This document shows positions 16,780-26,748 of a stretch of 64,000 bases of DNA, piece after piece; the first letter of the stretch is position 1, and the number at the start of each line of letters is the position of its first letter. Origin of the DNA: CAVORD01 sp963698535 (GTDB lineage: Bacteria > Bacteroidota > Bacteroidia > Bacteroidales > VadinHA17). The notes under the pieces were generated by a model, which saw only the letters and a program-made list of their open reading frames with translations, was not told where the DNA came from and did not search any database. The position numbers were made by a program, and so were the translations under genes. Location: NCBI GenBank assembly GCA_963698535.1, contig CAVORD010000001.1, positions 1,798,001 through 1,862,000 on the forward strand, in the 5' to 3' direction.

Positions 16780-18210
16780 CTATATCAGGTACTCTGTTCT
16801 GCCCGCGTCGAGCCGGAGGAAGATAAAAAGGAGTATGGTAAAACCCCAAAGTGAGCTGCCTCCGGCACTAAAGAATGGCAGTGGAATACCTATTACAGGG
16901 ACAACACCAATTGTCATACCTATATTAATAAAGAAGTGGAAGAATATTATGGAAGCCACCCCATAGCCATAGATTCGTGAGAATGCTGATTTTTGTCGCT
17001 CGGCCAGCCAGATAAGCCTTAGTATCAGCGCAATAAACAGGGCTACGGCAACAAACGATCCAAGAAAACCCCACTCCTCGCCTACTGTACAGAAGATAAA
17101 ATCGGTGCTCTGCTCAGGGACAAATTTGAATTTGGTCTGGGTGCCGTTCAGATAACCCTTACCGGCAAAACCTCCTGATCCGATAGATATTTTCGATTGA
17201 TTAACATTATACTCTGTTCCAAACGGATCAGATTCTTTGCCAAGCAGAATATTGACCCTTGTCTTCTGATGTGGTTCCAGCAGCTTGTCGAAACCATAAT
17301 CTACGGAATAGGTATAAACAAAGCTGGCTGCCAGAAACAGGTAGATCACAAGCAGGGTATTTGCCCTGGTACGAAAAACATAGTAAACAACCAGTGGTGA
17401 AGCCAGAAAGACAGAGATAACAAGAATTTTTGCAACCGTTAAGGTGTCAAATATGAGGTAAGCAGAAAGGAATCCGACACCTGCCAAAACGGAAAGGACA
17501 AGTATACTTTTAAGCATAAGTGCACCATCTCTCATACCTGCCCATACCAGAAGCAGAGCCGTAATGATCAGTCCGGCAACAATATAAGTTGAATTATCAA
17601 CCATTAGTGTTACAAAGAACAGGATCACAGCCAATAGTCCTGATATAAAAATAAAAGGGCTGAGACCTTCCCGGAAAAGAACAATAAAGAAGACCATAAA
17701 TACCAGAGCGGAGCCCATATCGGGCTGAAGTGAGGTTAGAACGGCCGGCAGGATAAACAGGAATGTGGCAAACAAAAGATTACTGAACTTGTTGAGCGAT
17801 ACCCCATGCATCGAAAGATATCGTGCCAGGGCGAGAGCTGTGGCAAATTTCGCAAATTCAGTAGGTTGAAGTCCGAATGACCCTATTTCAAACCAGGATC
17901 TTGCGCCATTTATCTCCTTGCCCATAATAAGTACAGCAAAGAGCATTATGATAAGGGTAATATAAATAGGCCAGGCAAAAAATGTAAAAAACCGGTTATC
18001 CATTACCAGGATAAAGACTGCAATAACAACAGTAGCAGCAATCCATAACAACTGCTTCCCATACCGCTGTGAAAGATCAAAGATACTTGGATGCTCTTCG
18101 CTGTATACCGCTGCATAGATATTTAACCACCCAAGAAACATGAGTAGCAAGAACAGGATTATAGTCAGCCTGTCGACACTATCAAAAAGATTATTCCTGC
18201 GGCGTACCAT
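16780..18210 (-). CDS. rodA: Rod shape-determining protein RodA (SEDS peptidoglycan polymerase)
   Basis: SEDS-family integral membrane glycosyltransferase that polymerises lipid II for cell elongation, working with PBP2. The 476 residues have about ten or more membrane segments, starting LTIILFLLLMFLGWLNIY. Family signatures are GLQPTEFAKFATALALARYL near residues 110-129, the periplasmic loop with KFKFVPEQSTDFIFCTVGEE near 362-381, and the C-terminal GIPLPFFSAGGSSL near 442-455. It is somewhat longer than E. coli RodA because of extra membrane segments in the middle, a form seen in Bacteroidota. Its first 20 bases overlap the end of mrdA, so the two are translationally coupled in the mre operon. 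Confidence 0.95.
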   Translation of the reverse strand: MVRRRNNLFDSVDRLTIILFLLLMFLGWLNIYAAVYSEEHPSIFDLSQRYGKQLLWIAATVVIAVFILVMDNRFFTFFAWPIYITLIIMLFAVLIMGKEINGARSWFEIGSFGLQPTEFAKFATALALARYLSMHGVSLNKFSNLLFATFLFILPAVLTSLQPDMGSALVFMVFFIVLFREGLSPFIFISGLLAVILFFVTLMVDNSTYIVAGLIITALLLVWAGMRDGALMLKSILVLSVLAGVGFLSAYLIFDTLTVAKILVISVFLASPLVVYYVFRTRANTLLVIYLFLAASFVYTYSVDYGFDKLLEPHQKTRVNILLGKESDPFGTEYNVNQSKISIGSGGFAGKGYLNGTQTKFKFVPEQSTDFIFCTVGEEWGFLGSFVAVALFIALILRLIWLAERQKSAFSRIYGYGVASIIFFHFFINIGMTIGVVPVIGIPLPFFSAGGSSLWGFTILLFIFLRLDAGRTEYLI

Positions 18211-20028
18211 TAGTCATTACAAAACGGGTAATATTATCTTCCATGTACTTTCTTTTCACCTCTCCTGTAAGATACCTTTCAATCATAAGACTGGCCACCG
18301 GAGCTGCAATGGTGGAACCAAAACCCACGTTTTCCACATATACTGCAATGGCTATTTTAGGATTTTCTCTGGGGGCAAAGGCTATAAATATTGAATGGTC
18401 CTTACCATGTGGATTTTGGGCCGTACCGGTCTTTCCACAAGTAATATATTCCTTTACTGCAATATGTCGTGCAGTAGCTCCTGCCTCACCATGTATAACA
18501 TCTTCCATACCGTCAATGATCTTTTCAAAGTTCTCAGGAAGGATACCTGTTTCATGATGGATAAGAAAATCCTCTTTTACAGGTATTCCACCACCGATCT
18601 CCTTAATAAGATGAGGGGTGACATAGTAACCTCTGTTGGCAATTGCTGAGGTCATATTTGCCATTTGTATCGGTGTGGTACCAAGCTCTCCCTGACCAAT
18701 AGCAAGTGACAGGACCGTTGGAGCCTTCCACCTTCCCTTACCATAATACCTGTCGTAATAACTCGACTGCGGAACAAATCCGTTAAGCTCATTTGTAAAA
18801 TCACCACCCAGTTTTGTACCAAAGCCAAATTTCTCAAGCCATCCTCTCCAGTTATCGTAACCAGCTTGCTACAGAACCATACTTTGGGATCTTCGAGTAT
18901 ATATCTCAGAACGTTACAGAAATAGGCATTACAACTATTGGAAATAGCATCGCGGAGATTCAGTGGAGAACGATGGGAGTGACAACCTATGGACAATCCT
19001 CTTATGTGATAGCCCATGCTGCAGCTAAACGAGGTAGAGGGAGAAATTACTTTTTCCTGTAATGCTATCAACCCATTGATAAGCTTAAATGTTGATCCCG
19101 GAGGGTAGGAAGCCATCAGTGCCCTGTTGAACAGTGGCTTAAGCGTGTCGTTTTGAAGAAGCCTCACTTTATCCGACCTGACCCTTCCGACAAGGAGTCC
19201 CGGGTCATAGGCAGGAGCTGATATCAGAGCCAGAACCTCACCTGTGGCAGGCTCGATGGCAACGATACTGCCGGTCTTTCCTGCCATAAGCTTCTCGCCG
19301 TAGGCCTGAAGCTCCGCATCAATTGTAATTACCAGGTTCTTACCCGGAACAGAGAGTGTATCGAACGCACCATCTCCGTATGAACCCTTTACCCTGGACA
19401 ATACATCAACAAGAAATACTTTAACACCTTTTTTACCTCTCAGCTCGTTCTCGTAAGTTTTTTCAAGACCGCTGACACCTATATAATCACCTGATTTATA
19501 GTAAGTATCTTCATTGATTATTTTATCATCTACTTCACCCACATAACCAAGGATATGAGCGGCAACCGGCAAGGAGTACTTTCTTAGAGTTCTGGACTGC
19601 ACATAGAATCCCGGATAATTGAAGAGAGTCTCCTGAAAAGCTGCATAGTCCTCAGACGACAGCATCTTAAGGAAGACCGAGGGGGCCTGTCTTGAATATT
19701 TTCTGGCGGCAGCCATCCTCTCGGAGAAGGAGGATTTATCGATATTGATAAGTGCACAGAACTTTGCAGTATCAATCTTTGTAACCTGATTGGGAATAAC
19801 CATAAGATCGTAGGCTGCCTGATTGGATACCAGAAGTTCTCCATTCCTTGAATATATAAGTCCCCGTGCAGGAAACTGAGTGACATAACGAAGTACATTG
19901 TTTTCAGCGGAAAGACGTGAGGAGTCGTCAATTACCTGAAGATAGAAGAGACGTACCAGCAGGATAAAGGCAGAGAGAACCACCATAGCCATAACAAAGT
20001 ACTTCCTGTTTGTGTTAAAATCCTTCAT
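18191..20028 (-). CDS. mrdA: Penicillin-binding protein 2 (transpeptidase), frameshifted in this sequence
   Basis: Monofunctional transpeptidase that crosslinks peptidoglycan during elongation, partner of RodA. A membrane anchor (residues about 11-30) precedes the dimerisation region (ARGLIYSRNGELLVSN) and the catalytic domain. That domain has SxxK in YPPGSTFK (Ser 312, Lys 315), SxN in SNSCNAYF (365-367) and KTGT in CGKTGTAQN near the C-terminus. The frame shifts twice about 20 bases apart: on the minus strand one extra base at 18882, then another at 18863. Between and after them the expected PBP2 residues reappear (YGSVAS, then GYDNWRGWLEKFGFGTKLGG). Corrected length is 611 residues, normal. 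It overlaps mreD by 4 bases and rodA by 20. Since PBP2 is normally needed for growth, sequencing error is the likeliest cause. Confidence 0.93.
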
Positions 20029-20543
20029 CGCTTCCCCCTGATATTACCGGTAATATAGACCTCGAGCAATACCACTGAAACAAATGTAAATAACGAACTG
20101 ATAATGACTCGCAGGAATGTTCTGAAGAACCCGTGAAAGGTAAATACCTCCATATAGAATAATACCAGATGGTGTGTTACGATCATTAGAAGGGAATAGA
20201 CCAGAAACCACCTTAAACCATATTCTGCTACCGATGGCACTGATCCCTTTTCATAGCCATCTCTTACGGCAACGATACCCAGTATATATGGCCTGGCAAA
20301 AGCTGCCATAACAGTTGCTGAAGTATGCATGCCGGGTGTTCCGCTAAAGATATCCATCAGAATACCAATAAAAAAGGCAATCAAAAGAAGTACCCAATCT
20401 TCTGTGTCGACAGGAATAATAAGCAGAAGGTATATATATACGAAAGGATTAACATAGCCGCTGAACTGTATATTGTTGAGTACAACCATCTGTAAAAGGA
20501 TGATCCCAACCACCAGAGCTGCATATTTAACTACCCTGTACAT
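20025..20543 (-). CDS. mreD: Rod shape-determining protein MreD
   Basis: A 172-residue membrane protein with about five hydrophobic segments (ALVVGIILLQMVVLNNI; VYIYLLLIIPV; WVLLLIAFFIGILMDIFSG; FLVYSLLMIVTHHLVLFYM; VIISSLFTFVSVVLLEV). Sequence conservation in MreD is low. The call rests on topology, size, the GILMDIFSG motif typical of the family, and its place between mreC and mrdA. Start ATG overlaps the mreC stop by one base, and its stop overlaps the mrdA start (ATGA). Confidence 0.9.
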   Translation of the reverse strand: MYRVVKYAALVVGIILLQMVVLNNIQFSGYVNPFVYIYLLLIIPVDTEDWVLLLIAFFIGILMDIFSGTPGMHTSATVMAAFARPYILGIVAVRDGYEKGSVPSVAEYGLRWFLVYSLLMIVTHHLVLFYMEVFTFHGFFRTFLRVIISSLFTFVSVVLLEVYITGNIRGKR

Positions 20544-21367
20544 TATTCCATCCTCCCTTCTTCCAGTTGATCTCTCTCTTCTTTTCTAAGGTTTCGCACT
20601 ACGTTTACATACTGGAGGTTCTTGAAATCAGTAGACAACTCAACATCTATCGTATAGAAGTCGCCTGTAATTTCATTATAACCGATGATAGTACCAACCG
20701 GTACAGCTTCGGGGAATATTTGAGAGAATCCGGTTGTTTCAATTGTATCTCCTAAAGCGATCTCAACATGATGAGGTATATCATTAAGGACAGCTTCCCG
20801 GTAATCCTTTCCGGCCCATCTCAGAGATCCGAAATAGTTGTTTTTCCTGAGGCGCACACTAAGCCTCATATCGGGATGCAGGAATGACATTACAACAGAA
20901 TAGTTTCTCGAGGTTCCTACCACAATGCCTACAACACCGTCATTCCCTATTACCCCCATTCCGGTTTCAATTCCATGCCTTGAACCTTTGTCGAGTGTTA
21001 GGTAGTTCTTCTGCCTTGCTACTGAATTACCCACCACGCGGGCATTTATATACTGATAACTTTGAAAAACGATGGTGTCGTGTACCGACATAAAAAGGGA
21101 ATCCCTGCTTTCCAACTGCAAGTCGAGGGCATTTCTGAGGCTTACTATTTCCTCCGAAAGCTCCTTGTTTGTTTGTCTCAGACTGAAGTAGGAATTGATA
21201 TTATTTACCCCTGACTGTACTGATCCTGCTATACTCTTGACTCCGTTAAATACCTTTGAATTGTGATAACTATTTTCCATGACGACCATTGAAACAGCAA
21301 ATATTTCAAGTATCAGGAAGATTATCACATTTCTGTATCGTTCCAGAAAGTTGAGCAGGCTCCTCAT
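20543..21367 (-). CDS. mreC: Rod shape-determining protein MreC
   Basis: A 274-residue single-pass periplasmic scaffold of the elongasome. N-terminal membrane helix VIIFLILEIFAVSMVVM (about residues 13-29), then a coiled coil (about 60-95: LRQTNKELSEEIVSLRNAL). Two beta domains follow, with the signature YLTLDKGSRHGIETGMGVIG near 123-142 and VEIALGDTIETTGFSQIFPEAVPVG near 203-227. Length and domain order are normal. MreC links cytoplasmic MreB to PBP2 and RodA. It lies 10 bases after mreB. Confidence 0.94.
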   Translation of the reverse strand: MRSLLNFLERYRNVIIFLILEIFAVSMVVMENSYHNSKVFNGVKSIAGSVQSGVNNINSYFSLRQTNKELSEEIVSLRNALDLQLESRDSLFMSVHDTIVFQSYQYINARVVGNSVARQKNYLTLDKGSRHGIETGMGVIGNDGVVGIVVGTSRNYSVVMSFLHPDMRLSVRLRKNNYFGSLRWAGKDYREAVLNDIPHHVEIALGDTIETTGFSQIFPEAVPVGTIIGYNEITGDFYTIDVELSTDFKNLQYVNVVRNLRKEERDQLEEGRME

Positions 21368-21377
21368 CGGGGTTTAT

Positions 21378-22400
21378 TTATCTCATCAGGAATGGAAATT
21401 TGTCAACATTCTTAAGGGCTACTCCTGTTCCTCTTGCAACTGCGTGAAGCGGATCCTCTGCCACCCTAAACGGAATATTGATCTTATCTGTAAGTCTTTT
21501 ATCAAGTCCTCTTAGCAAAGCTCCGCCACCGGCCAGATAAATTCCCTTACAAACAATATCGGCATATAATTCGGGAGGGGTTTGCTCCAGTACAGACAGA
21601 ATTGCAGCCTCCACCTTAGAGAGTGATTTATCGAGGCAATGTGAAATTTCCTGATAAGAGACAGGTATCTCTATAGGCAGGGCGGTCATAAGATTTGGCC
21701 CGCGTACGACAAAATCGGCAGGTGGATTTTCAATATCAGGCAGAGCTGCTCCAACGGCTATCTTAATATCTTCAGCCGTACGTTCGCCAATTTTGACATT
21801 ATGCTGATGCCTCATATAAGCCTGAATGTCGGCGGTAAATCCGTCACCTGCAATTCGTATTGATTTGTTGCAGACAATACCTCCAAGGGCAATAACTGCA
21901 ATTTCAGTTGTTCCTCCACCAATATCAACAACCATACATCCGTCGGGGCCCTCCACATCGAGTCCTATACCGATTGCTGCGGCCATAGGTTCATAGATCA
22001 TATAAACATCGCGCCCACCGGCATGTTCGCTTGAATCCCTTACCGCTCTTATCTCAACCTCTGTACTACCCGATGGGATACAGACCACCATCTTCAATGA
22101 GGGTGCAAAAAGGCGCGGTCCCTTATTGATCATTTTGATCATTCCCCGGATCATCTGCTCAGCGGCATTGAAGTCGGCTATTACACCATCGCGCAGTGGT
22201 CTCACCGTCTTAATGTTCTCATGGGTCTTCCCATGCATCTGCCGCGCCTGCTCTCCTATGGCAATCAGTTTACCCGTATGCCTGTCAATAGCCACAATAG
22301 ATGGCTCATCCACCACAATCTTATCATTATGGATAATAATTGTATTGGCAGTTCCAAGATCAATTGCAATCTCCTGGGTTAAAAATGAAAATAGACCCAT
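21378..22400 (-). CDS. mreB: Rod shape-determining protein MreB (actin homologue)
   Basis: A 340-residue bacterial actin that organises lateral wall synthesis. Actin-fold motifs: phosphate 1 DLGTANTII (14-22); VCIPSGSTEVEIRAVRDSSEHAGGR region; phosphate 2 VVDIGGGTTEIAVIALGG near 159-176; adenosine loop IYLAGGGALLRGLD near 288-301. The N-terminal MGLFSFLTQEIAID supplies a short amphipathic start. It is followed by mreC after 10 bases and preceded by purH after 25, so the whole set is probably transcribed together from upstream of purH. Confidence 0.97.
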   Translation of the reverse strand: MGLFSFLTQEIAIDLGTANTIIIHNDKIVVDEPSIVAIDRHTGKLIAIGEQARQMHGKTHENIKTVRPLRDGVIADFNAAEQMIRGMIKMINKGPRLFAPSLKMVVCIPSGSTEVEIRAVRDSSEHAGGRDVYMIYEPMAAAIGIGLDVEGPDGCMVVDIGGGTTEIAVIALGGIVCNKSIRIAGDGFTADIQAYMRHQHNVKIGERTAEDIKIAVGAALPDIENPPADFVVRGPNLMTALPIEIPVSYQEISHCLDKSLSKVEAAILSVLEQTPPELYADIVCKGIYLAGGGALLRGLDKRLTDKINIPFRVAEDPLHAVARGTGVALKNVDKFPFLMR

Positions 22401-22425
22401 TTTTTTATTTTTAATTATTTATATA

Positions 22426-23952
22426 TCAATGTTTAAAGTGTCTTACACCTGTAAAAACCATTATCATCTTGTGTGTGTTACAATATTCGACAGACTCGTT
22501 ATCGCGTACCGAGCCTCCCGGTTGAATGACCGCTTTAATTCCTGCTTTGTTGGCAATAGCCATACTGTCGGCAAAAGGAAAGAAAGCATCTGAACCGATA
22601 ACAGCACCCTTGGTATCGAGACCAAAGGATCCGGCCTTTTCTATTGCCTGACGTAAAGCATCGACCCTGGAGGTCTGCCCTACTCCGCTGGCAAGCATTT
22701 TACCATTCTTAGCCAGAACAATGGAATTTGATTTACTGTGTTTCACAATTTTCTGTGCAAAAATCAGATCAGCCGTGGTCCTGCTGTCGGGATGAAGTTC
22801 TGTAACACATTTCATTTCCTCTCCCGCGGGTGATGAAGAATCGGAATCCTGCCAGAGGATACCGTTAAGTACACTCCTTGAGATTGAAGGCAAAGGTTTG
22901 ACCCCAGGTTTTCTAAGGAGTATTATTCTGTTCTTTTTCTGTCTTAGTGTTAACAGAGCCTCATCTGAATAAGCGGGGGCTATTATTACCTCGAAGAATA
23001 TCTTATCTATTGCTTGAGCAGTCTCAGTGTCGACCGTGCTGTTTGTTATCAGCACTCCCCCAAAAGCAGAGAGCGGGTCTGCCTCCAGAGCTCCTTCCCA
23101 TGCTGAAATAAGTTTGTCGGAACTGGCAATGCCACAGGCATTGTTGTGTTTTAGTATGGCAAAGGTGGTGGCATTAAATTCATCAATCAGTCCTAGTGCC
23201 GCCTCTATGTCGAGAAGATTGTTGTATGACAGCTCCTTACCGTGAAGCTTATCGAATATTGCATTCAGGTCACCATAGAATACACCTCTCTGATGCGGGT
23301 TCTCTCCATATCTCAGCGGGGTTGCATTATCTATACTTATTCTCAGTCCGGCAGACACAGCAGTCCCATTGAAGTAATTGAATATCTGTGTGTCGTAATG
23401 GGAGGAGACAGCAAAAGCCTTCGTAGCGAGATCTTTTCTGTATTCGATGGTTGTAACACCTTTATTTTCATTCATCTGCCTGATAAGCTCAGGGTACTGA
23501 TCTTTAGAAGAAATTATTGCTACATCTCTGAAATTCTTTGCCGCAGCTCTTATAAGAGAGATACCACCTATATCGATCTTTTCTATAACCTCCTCTTCCG
23601 GTGCTCCCGACCGTACTGTTGCCTCAAAGGGATAGAGGTCAACAATTACCAGGTCGATCGCGGGGATCTTGTACTGCTCCATCTGCTTAAGGTCTGAGTC
23701 GACCTCCCTTCGTGCCAGTATACCCCCAAAAACTGTGGGATGAAGTGTCTTCACCCTGCCACCAAGTATAGAGGGATAGGCGGTAAGATCCTCTACTTTC
23801 AAGGCATCTGTTCCGTAACCTTTTATAGCTTCCCATGTACCCCCTGTGGAGATAATCTGTACCCCATGGTCTGAAAGATTTTTTACAACCTCCTCAAGTC
23901 CATCCTTATGGTACACGGAAATCAGTGCACTCTTAACTCTTATTCTACTCAT
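22426..23952 (-). CDS. purH: Bifunctional AICAR formyltransferase/IMP cyclohydrolase
   Basis: Catalyses the last two steps of de novo IMP synthesis. The 508-residue length is normal. N-terminal MGS-like cyclohydrolase domain (ALISVYHKDGLEEVVKNL; STGGTWEAIKGYG; KTLHPTVFGGIL; VVDLYPFEATV; DIGGISLIRAAAKN). C-terminal formyltransferase domain (LRYGENPHQRGVFYG; ILKHNNACGIA with the catalytic Lys/His; SDAFFPFADSMAIANKAGIKAVIQPGGSVRD). It is the first gene of the purH-mre-mrdA-rodA run. A near-consensus TATCTTTC box (23980-23987, minus strand) lies about 30 bases before its ATG. Confidence 0.97.
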   Translation of the reverse strand: MSRIRVKSALISVYHKDGLEEVVKNLSDHGVQIISTGGTWEAIKGYGTDALKVEDLTAYPSILGGRVKTLHPTVFGGILARREVDSDLKQMEQYKIPAIDLVIVDLYPFEATVRSGAPEEEVIEKIDIGGISLIRAAAKNFRDVAIISSKDQYPELIRQMNENKGVTTIEYRKDLATKAFAVSSHYDTQIFNYFNGTAVSAGLRISIDNATPLRYGENPHQRGVFYGDLNAIFDKLHGKELSYNNLLDIEAALGLIDEFNATTFAILKHNNACGIASSDKLISAWEGALEADPLSAFGGVLITNSTVDTETAQAIDKIFFEVIIAPAYSDEALLTLRQKKNRIILLRKPGVKPLPSISRSVLNGILWQDSDSSSPAGEEMKCVTELHPDSRTTADLIFAQKIVKHSKSNSIVLAKNGKMLASGVGQTSRVDALRQAIEKAGSFGLDTKGAVIGSDAFFPFADSMAIANKAGIKAVIQPGGSVRDNESVEYCNTHKMIMVFTGVRHFKH

Positions 23953-24119
23953 TTTGTGTTAATTGAACGGGACTATACCGAAAGATAACAAGCGATAAAA
24001 ATAGATATTATTTTGGTGACGGCCAACCTGCCTTGAGTTATTTATTAAGTGAATTCACAATCGCAAAAACCACATTTATAATTATCTTTACATTTTGTAC
24101 AAAACAATAAACATACTAT

Positions 24120-25367
24120 ATGTTTTTCAAGCTATTAAAGGAGGGATTTCTATTTGCTGTCAATTCTATAGTTGTCAATAAGTTAAGGACGTTTTTATCT
24201 CTGTTTGGCATAACAATAGGTATTTTTGCAATTATTTCGGTATTTACCGTTCTCGACTGGATGGAAAAATCTATCCGCGACAGTATATCAACACTTGGCG
24301 ACAGGGTAGTTTATGTGCAGAAGTTTCCATGGTCCTTTGATCCTAATCTTGCATGGTGGGATATTATAAAATGGCCTGCTCCGTCGCTTGAAGATTATGA
24401 GGCAATACAGCGGACAAGCACGAAATCTGAAGCAGTCTGTTTCTCAGCAATTGCTCCCCGGCAGGTAAAGTACCAGAAAAACGTTGCCAGCAATGCCGGT
24501 ATTTGGGCCGCAACTCATGAATTTGAAGTTGTACGCAACTTTGAAATTGAGAAAGGAAGATATTTCTCTCCATATGAATCGATCTCAGGTAAACCGGTTG
24601 CTATTATTGGCGCCGACCTTGCAGAGAACCTGTTCGGCTATGCCGATCCTATTGGAAAAGAGATAGTTATTGCCGGTTATAAAACTCAGGTAATTGGTGT
24701 ATTTAAAAAGGAAGGAAAGGGAGGACTGAGCGACAGCGGCATGGATGAACTTGTGTTAATACCGCTGCATTTCGGAAAAACATTTATAAACCTTAGAAAC
24801 AGATTCATCGATTCAATGGTAATAGTTCTGGGCAAGGATGATGTTGCTGCCCAGGAGCTTACCGATGAGCTTACTATGATAATAAGAGCCTCCAGAAGAA
24901 TAAGGCCCGGTGAGATATCAACCTTCTCTGTTAACAGGGCAAGCCTGCTTTCACAGGGTTTTGATGCGGTATTTGCAGGTATTAACGTCGGAGGGTGGCT
25001 TATCGGAGGCTTTTCGATACTGGTAGGTGGATTCGGTATTGCCAACATCATGTTCGTTTCGGTACGTGAACGTACAAGTATAATTGGTATACAGAAAGCC
25101 CTTGGTGCAAAGAGATATTTTATCCTTCAGCAATTTCTATATGAGTCGGTTCTTCTCTCTCTGTTAGGGGGGCTCCTTGGACTACTAATGGTATTAATAG
25201 GGACATCAATTATTAACTACCTGTATGAGCTTGATATGCACCTCACGGCAGGTAACACTATTCTTGCCCTTATGATATCGGGGATAATAGGCATAGTAGC
25301 AGGCTATGCCCCTGCAAGAACGGCAGCCAAGATGAATCCGGTGGATGCTATCGGATTTTCGTTCTGA
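24120..25367 (+). CDS. MacB/FtsX-family ABC transporter permease
   Basis: A 415-residue permease with the MacB architecture. Membrane helix 1 in the N-terminus (FLSLFGITIGIFAIISVFTVL), a large extracytoplasmic MacB_PCD domain (about residues 45-260), then three helices of the FtsX domain (GGWLIGGFSILVGGFGIANIMFVSV; SVLLSLLGGLLGLLMVLIG; ILALMISGIIGIVAGYAPARTAA). Relatives act in mechanotransmission for lipoprotein, peptide or drug efflux together with a separate ATPase and an adaptor. Neither partner is adjacent here, so it is an orphan whose ATPase must be elsewhere. A near-consensus TATCTTTA box is at 24083-24090. It is convergent with mgtE. Confidence 0.85.
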   Translation: MFFKLLKEGFLFAVNSIVVNKLRTFLSLFGITIGIFAIISVFTVLDWMEKSIRDSISTLGDRVVYVQKFPWSFDPNLAWWDIIKWPAPSLEDYEAIQRTSTKSEAVCFSAIAPRQVKYQKNVASNAGIWAATHEFEVVRNFEIEKGRYFSPYESISGKPVAIIGADLAENLFGYADPIGKEIVIAGYKTQVIGVFKKEGKGGLSDSGMDELVLIPLHFGKTFINLRNRFIDSMVIVLGKDDVAAQELTDELTMIIRASRRIRPGEISTFSVNRASLLSQGFDAVFAGINVGGWLIGGFSILVGGFGIANIMFVSVRERTSIIGIQKALGAKRYFILQQFLYESVLLSLLGGLLGLLMVLIGTSIINYLYELDMHLTAGNTILALMISGIIGIVAGYAPARTAAKMNPVDAIGFSF

Positions 25368-25430
25368 CCTCAGGAAAAATAGAGATGCAGATTCTGGCCT
25401 ATGATCATATAAATGGTCAGGCCCACAATA

Positions 25431-26747
25431 TCATTTGTGGTAGTTATGAACGGACCCGTCGCCAAAGCCGGATCGATCTTTAATTTTATCGAGTAACAGC
25501 GGTAGTATTGTTCCGAACAGGGATGCAAAAATAATCACCGACATCAGTGCCATGCTAACCGATAATGTTAAGGCAAAAGAATCACTGAAAATGTAATTGT
25601 ATAAGAAGATCAGTCCCCCAAGAATTATTCCGTTAAGGGCAGCCAGGGAAAATTCCTTTGCCAGCTTATTAAAAGTCTGACCATGCTTAATTGTATTGTT
25701 GGCAAGACCCTGGACAATTATAGCAGAGGATTGAATTCCCACATTACCTCCCATAGCGGCAATCATCGGAATAAATATCACCATTTCAGGATACTTAAGG
25801 AGGTTATTCTGAAAACCTGTCAGTACCATTGAGCCAAGGACGCCACCCACGAGTCCTATTATCAGCCATGGCAATCTGGCCCGGGACCTTATGAACAGGG
25901 AGTCTGTATATTCAACGTCCTCAGATATACCGGATGCCAGCTGATAGTCTCTCTCTGCCTCTTCTCTTATAACATCAACAATATCGTCAATCGTGATCCT
26001 ACCCAGAAGCCTTCCAATAGAATCAACAACAGGTAAAGCCACAAGGTCGTATTTCTCCATTATTTGTGCCACCTCAACGGCTGAAGTGCTTGTACTGACC
26101 GGTATGACATCTGTTTCGCAGATATTCATTACCCGTGTGGCCTTATTGGTTGTTACCATCTTCTTTAAGGAGACTATCCCCTTAAATTTCTCATCATTAT
26201 CAACCACGTATACATAATAGACCTCATCAACCTCATCAGCTTGCCGACCCAGCTCTTTAAGACAGGTAAGAATTGTCCAGTTTTCATTAACAACCACCAT
26301 CTCCTTGGCCATCAGTCCCCCTGCGGTATCCTCATCGTAGGCAAGAAGATCAAGAATATCGCCTGAATGTTCTACATCTTCAATATGGCGGAGTACCTCC
26401 TGTTGCTTTTCTTCCGACAGATCACCGATAACGTCTGCAGCATCATCGGTATCCATGTTATTAATAAACTTCCTGGCGATGATATCCGAGGGCATGAATT
26501 CGAGAAATTCCTCCCTTTCGTCTTCATCCAGCTCGGCGAGGGCATCGGCCGCGGTATCCTGATCCAGCAGCAGATATAAGAATTGAGCCTCCTCCTTGGA
26601 AAGTTTATAATAGATCTCCGCTATATCCGCAGCGTGGAGGGTTTCAATAATACGGATGGTTTCCTCTTCATCCTTCTTTCTGATCGCTTCCTTTAGTTCT
26701 GAAAGAAAGGATTTGGTCAGTTCGAATCTCTTTGCCATACTTTCCAT
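25431..26747 (-). CDS. mgtE: Magnesium transporter MgtE
   Basis: A 438-residue Mg2+ channel. The N-terminal helical superhelix domain (about 10-125) has repeated acidic helices (ALAELDEDEREEFLEFMPSD). Two CBS domains (about 130-255) follow; then come a long connecting helix and five membrane segments (GLVGGVLGSMVLTGF; VIFIPMIAAMGGNVGIQSSAIIVQGLA with the conserved pore-lining MGGNVG). The family gates on cytoplasmic Mg2+ sensed by the N and CBS domains. Start ATG 26747 lies one base after the rsmA stop, so the two are coupled. An alternative ATG three codons later is possible. Confidence 0.95.
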   Translation of the reverse strand: MESMAKRFELTKSFLSELKEAIRKKDEEETIRIIETLHAADIAEIYYKLSKEEAQFLYLLLDQDTAADALAELDEDEREEFLEFMPSDIIARKFINNMDTDDAADVIGDLSEEKQQEVLRHIEDVEHSGDILDLLAYDEDTAGGLMAKEMVVVNENWTILTCLKELGRQADEVDEVYYVYVVDNDEKFKGIVSLKKMVTTNKATRVMNICETDVIPVSTSTSAVEVAQIMEKYDLVALPVVDSIGRLLGRITIDDIVDVIREEAERDYQLASGISEDVEYTDSLFIRSRARLPWLIIGLVGGVLGSMVLTGFQNNLLKYPEMVIFIPMIAAMGGNVGIQSSAIIVQGLANNTIKHGQTFNKLAKEFSLAALNGIILGGLIFLYNYIFSDSFALTLSVSMALMSVIIFASLFGTILPLLLDKIKDRSGFGDGSVHNYHK

Positions 26748-26748
26748 A

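Noticed and set aside
18191..20028. Programmed ribosomal frameshifting in mrdA
   Set aside because: Two shifts about 20 bases apart, no slippery heptamer or downstream pseudoknot seen, and no precedent known to me for PBP2.
24120..25367. Complete MacAB-TolC-type efflux system
   Set aside because: Only the permease is present; no adaptor, ATPase or outer-membrane factor nearby.
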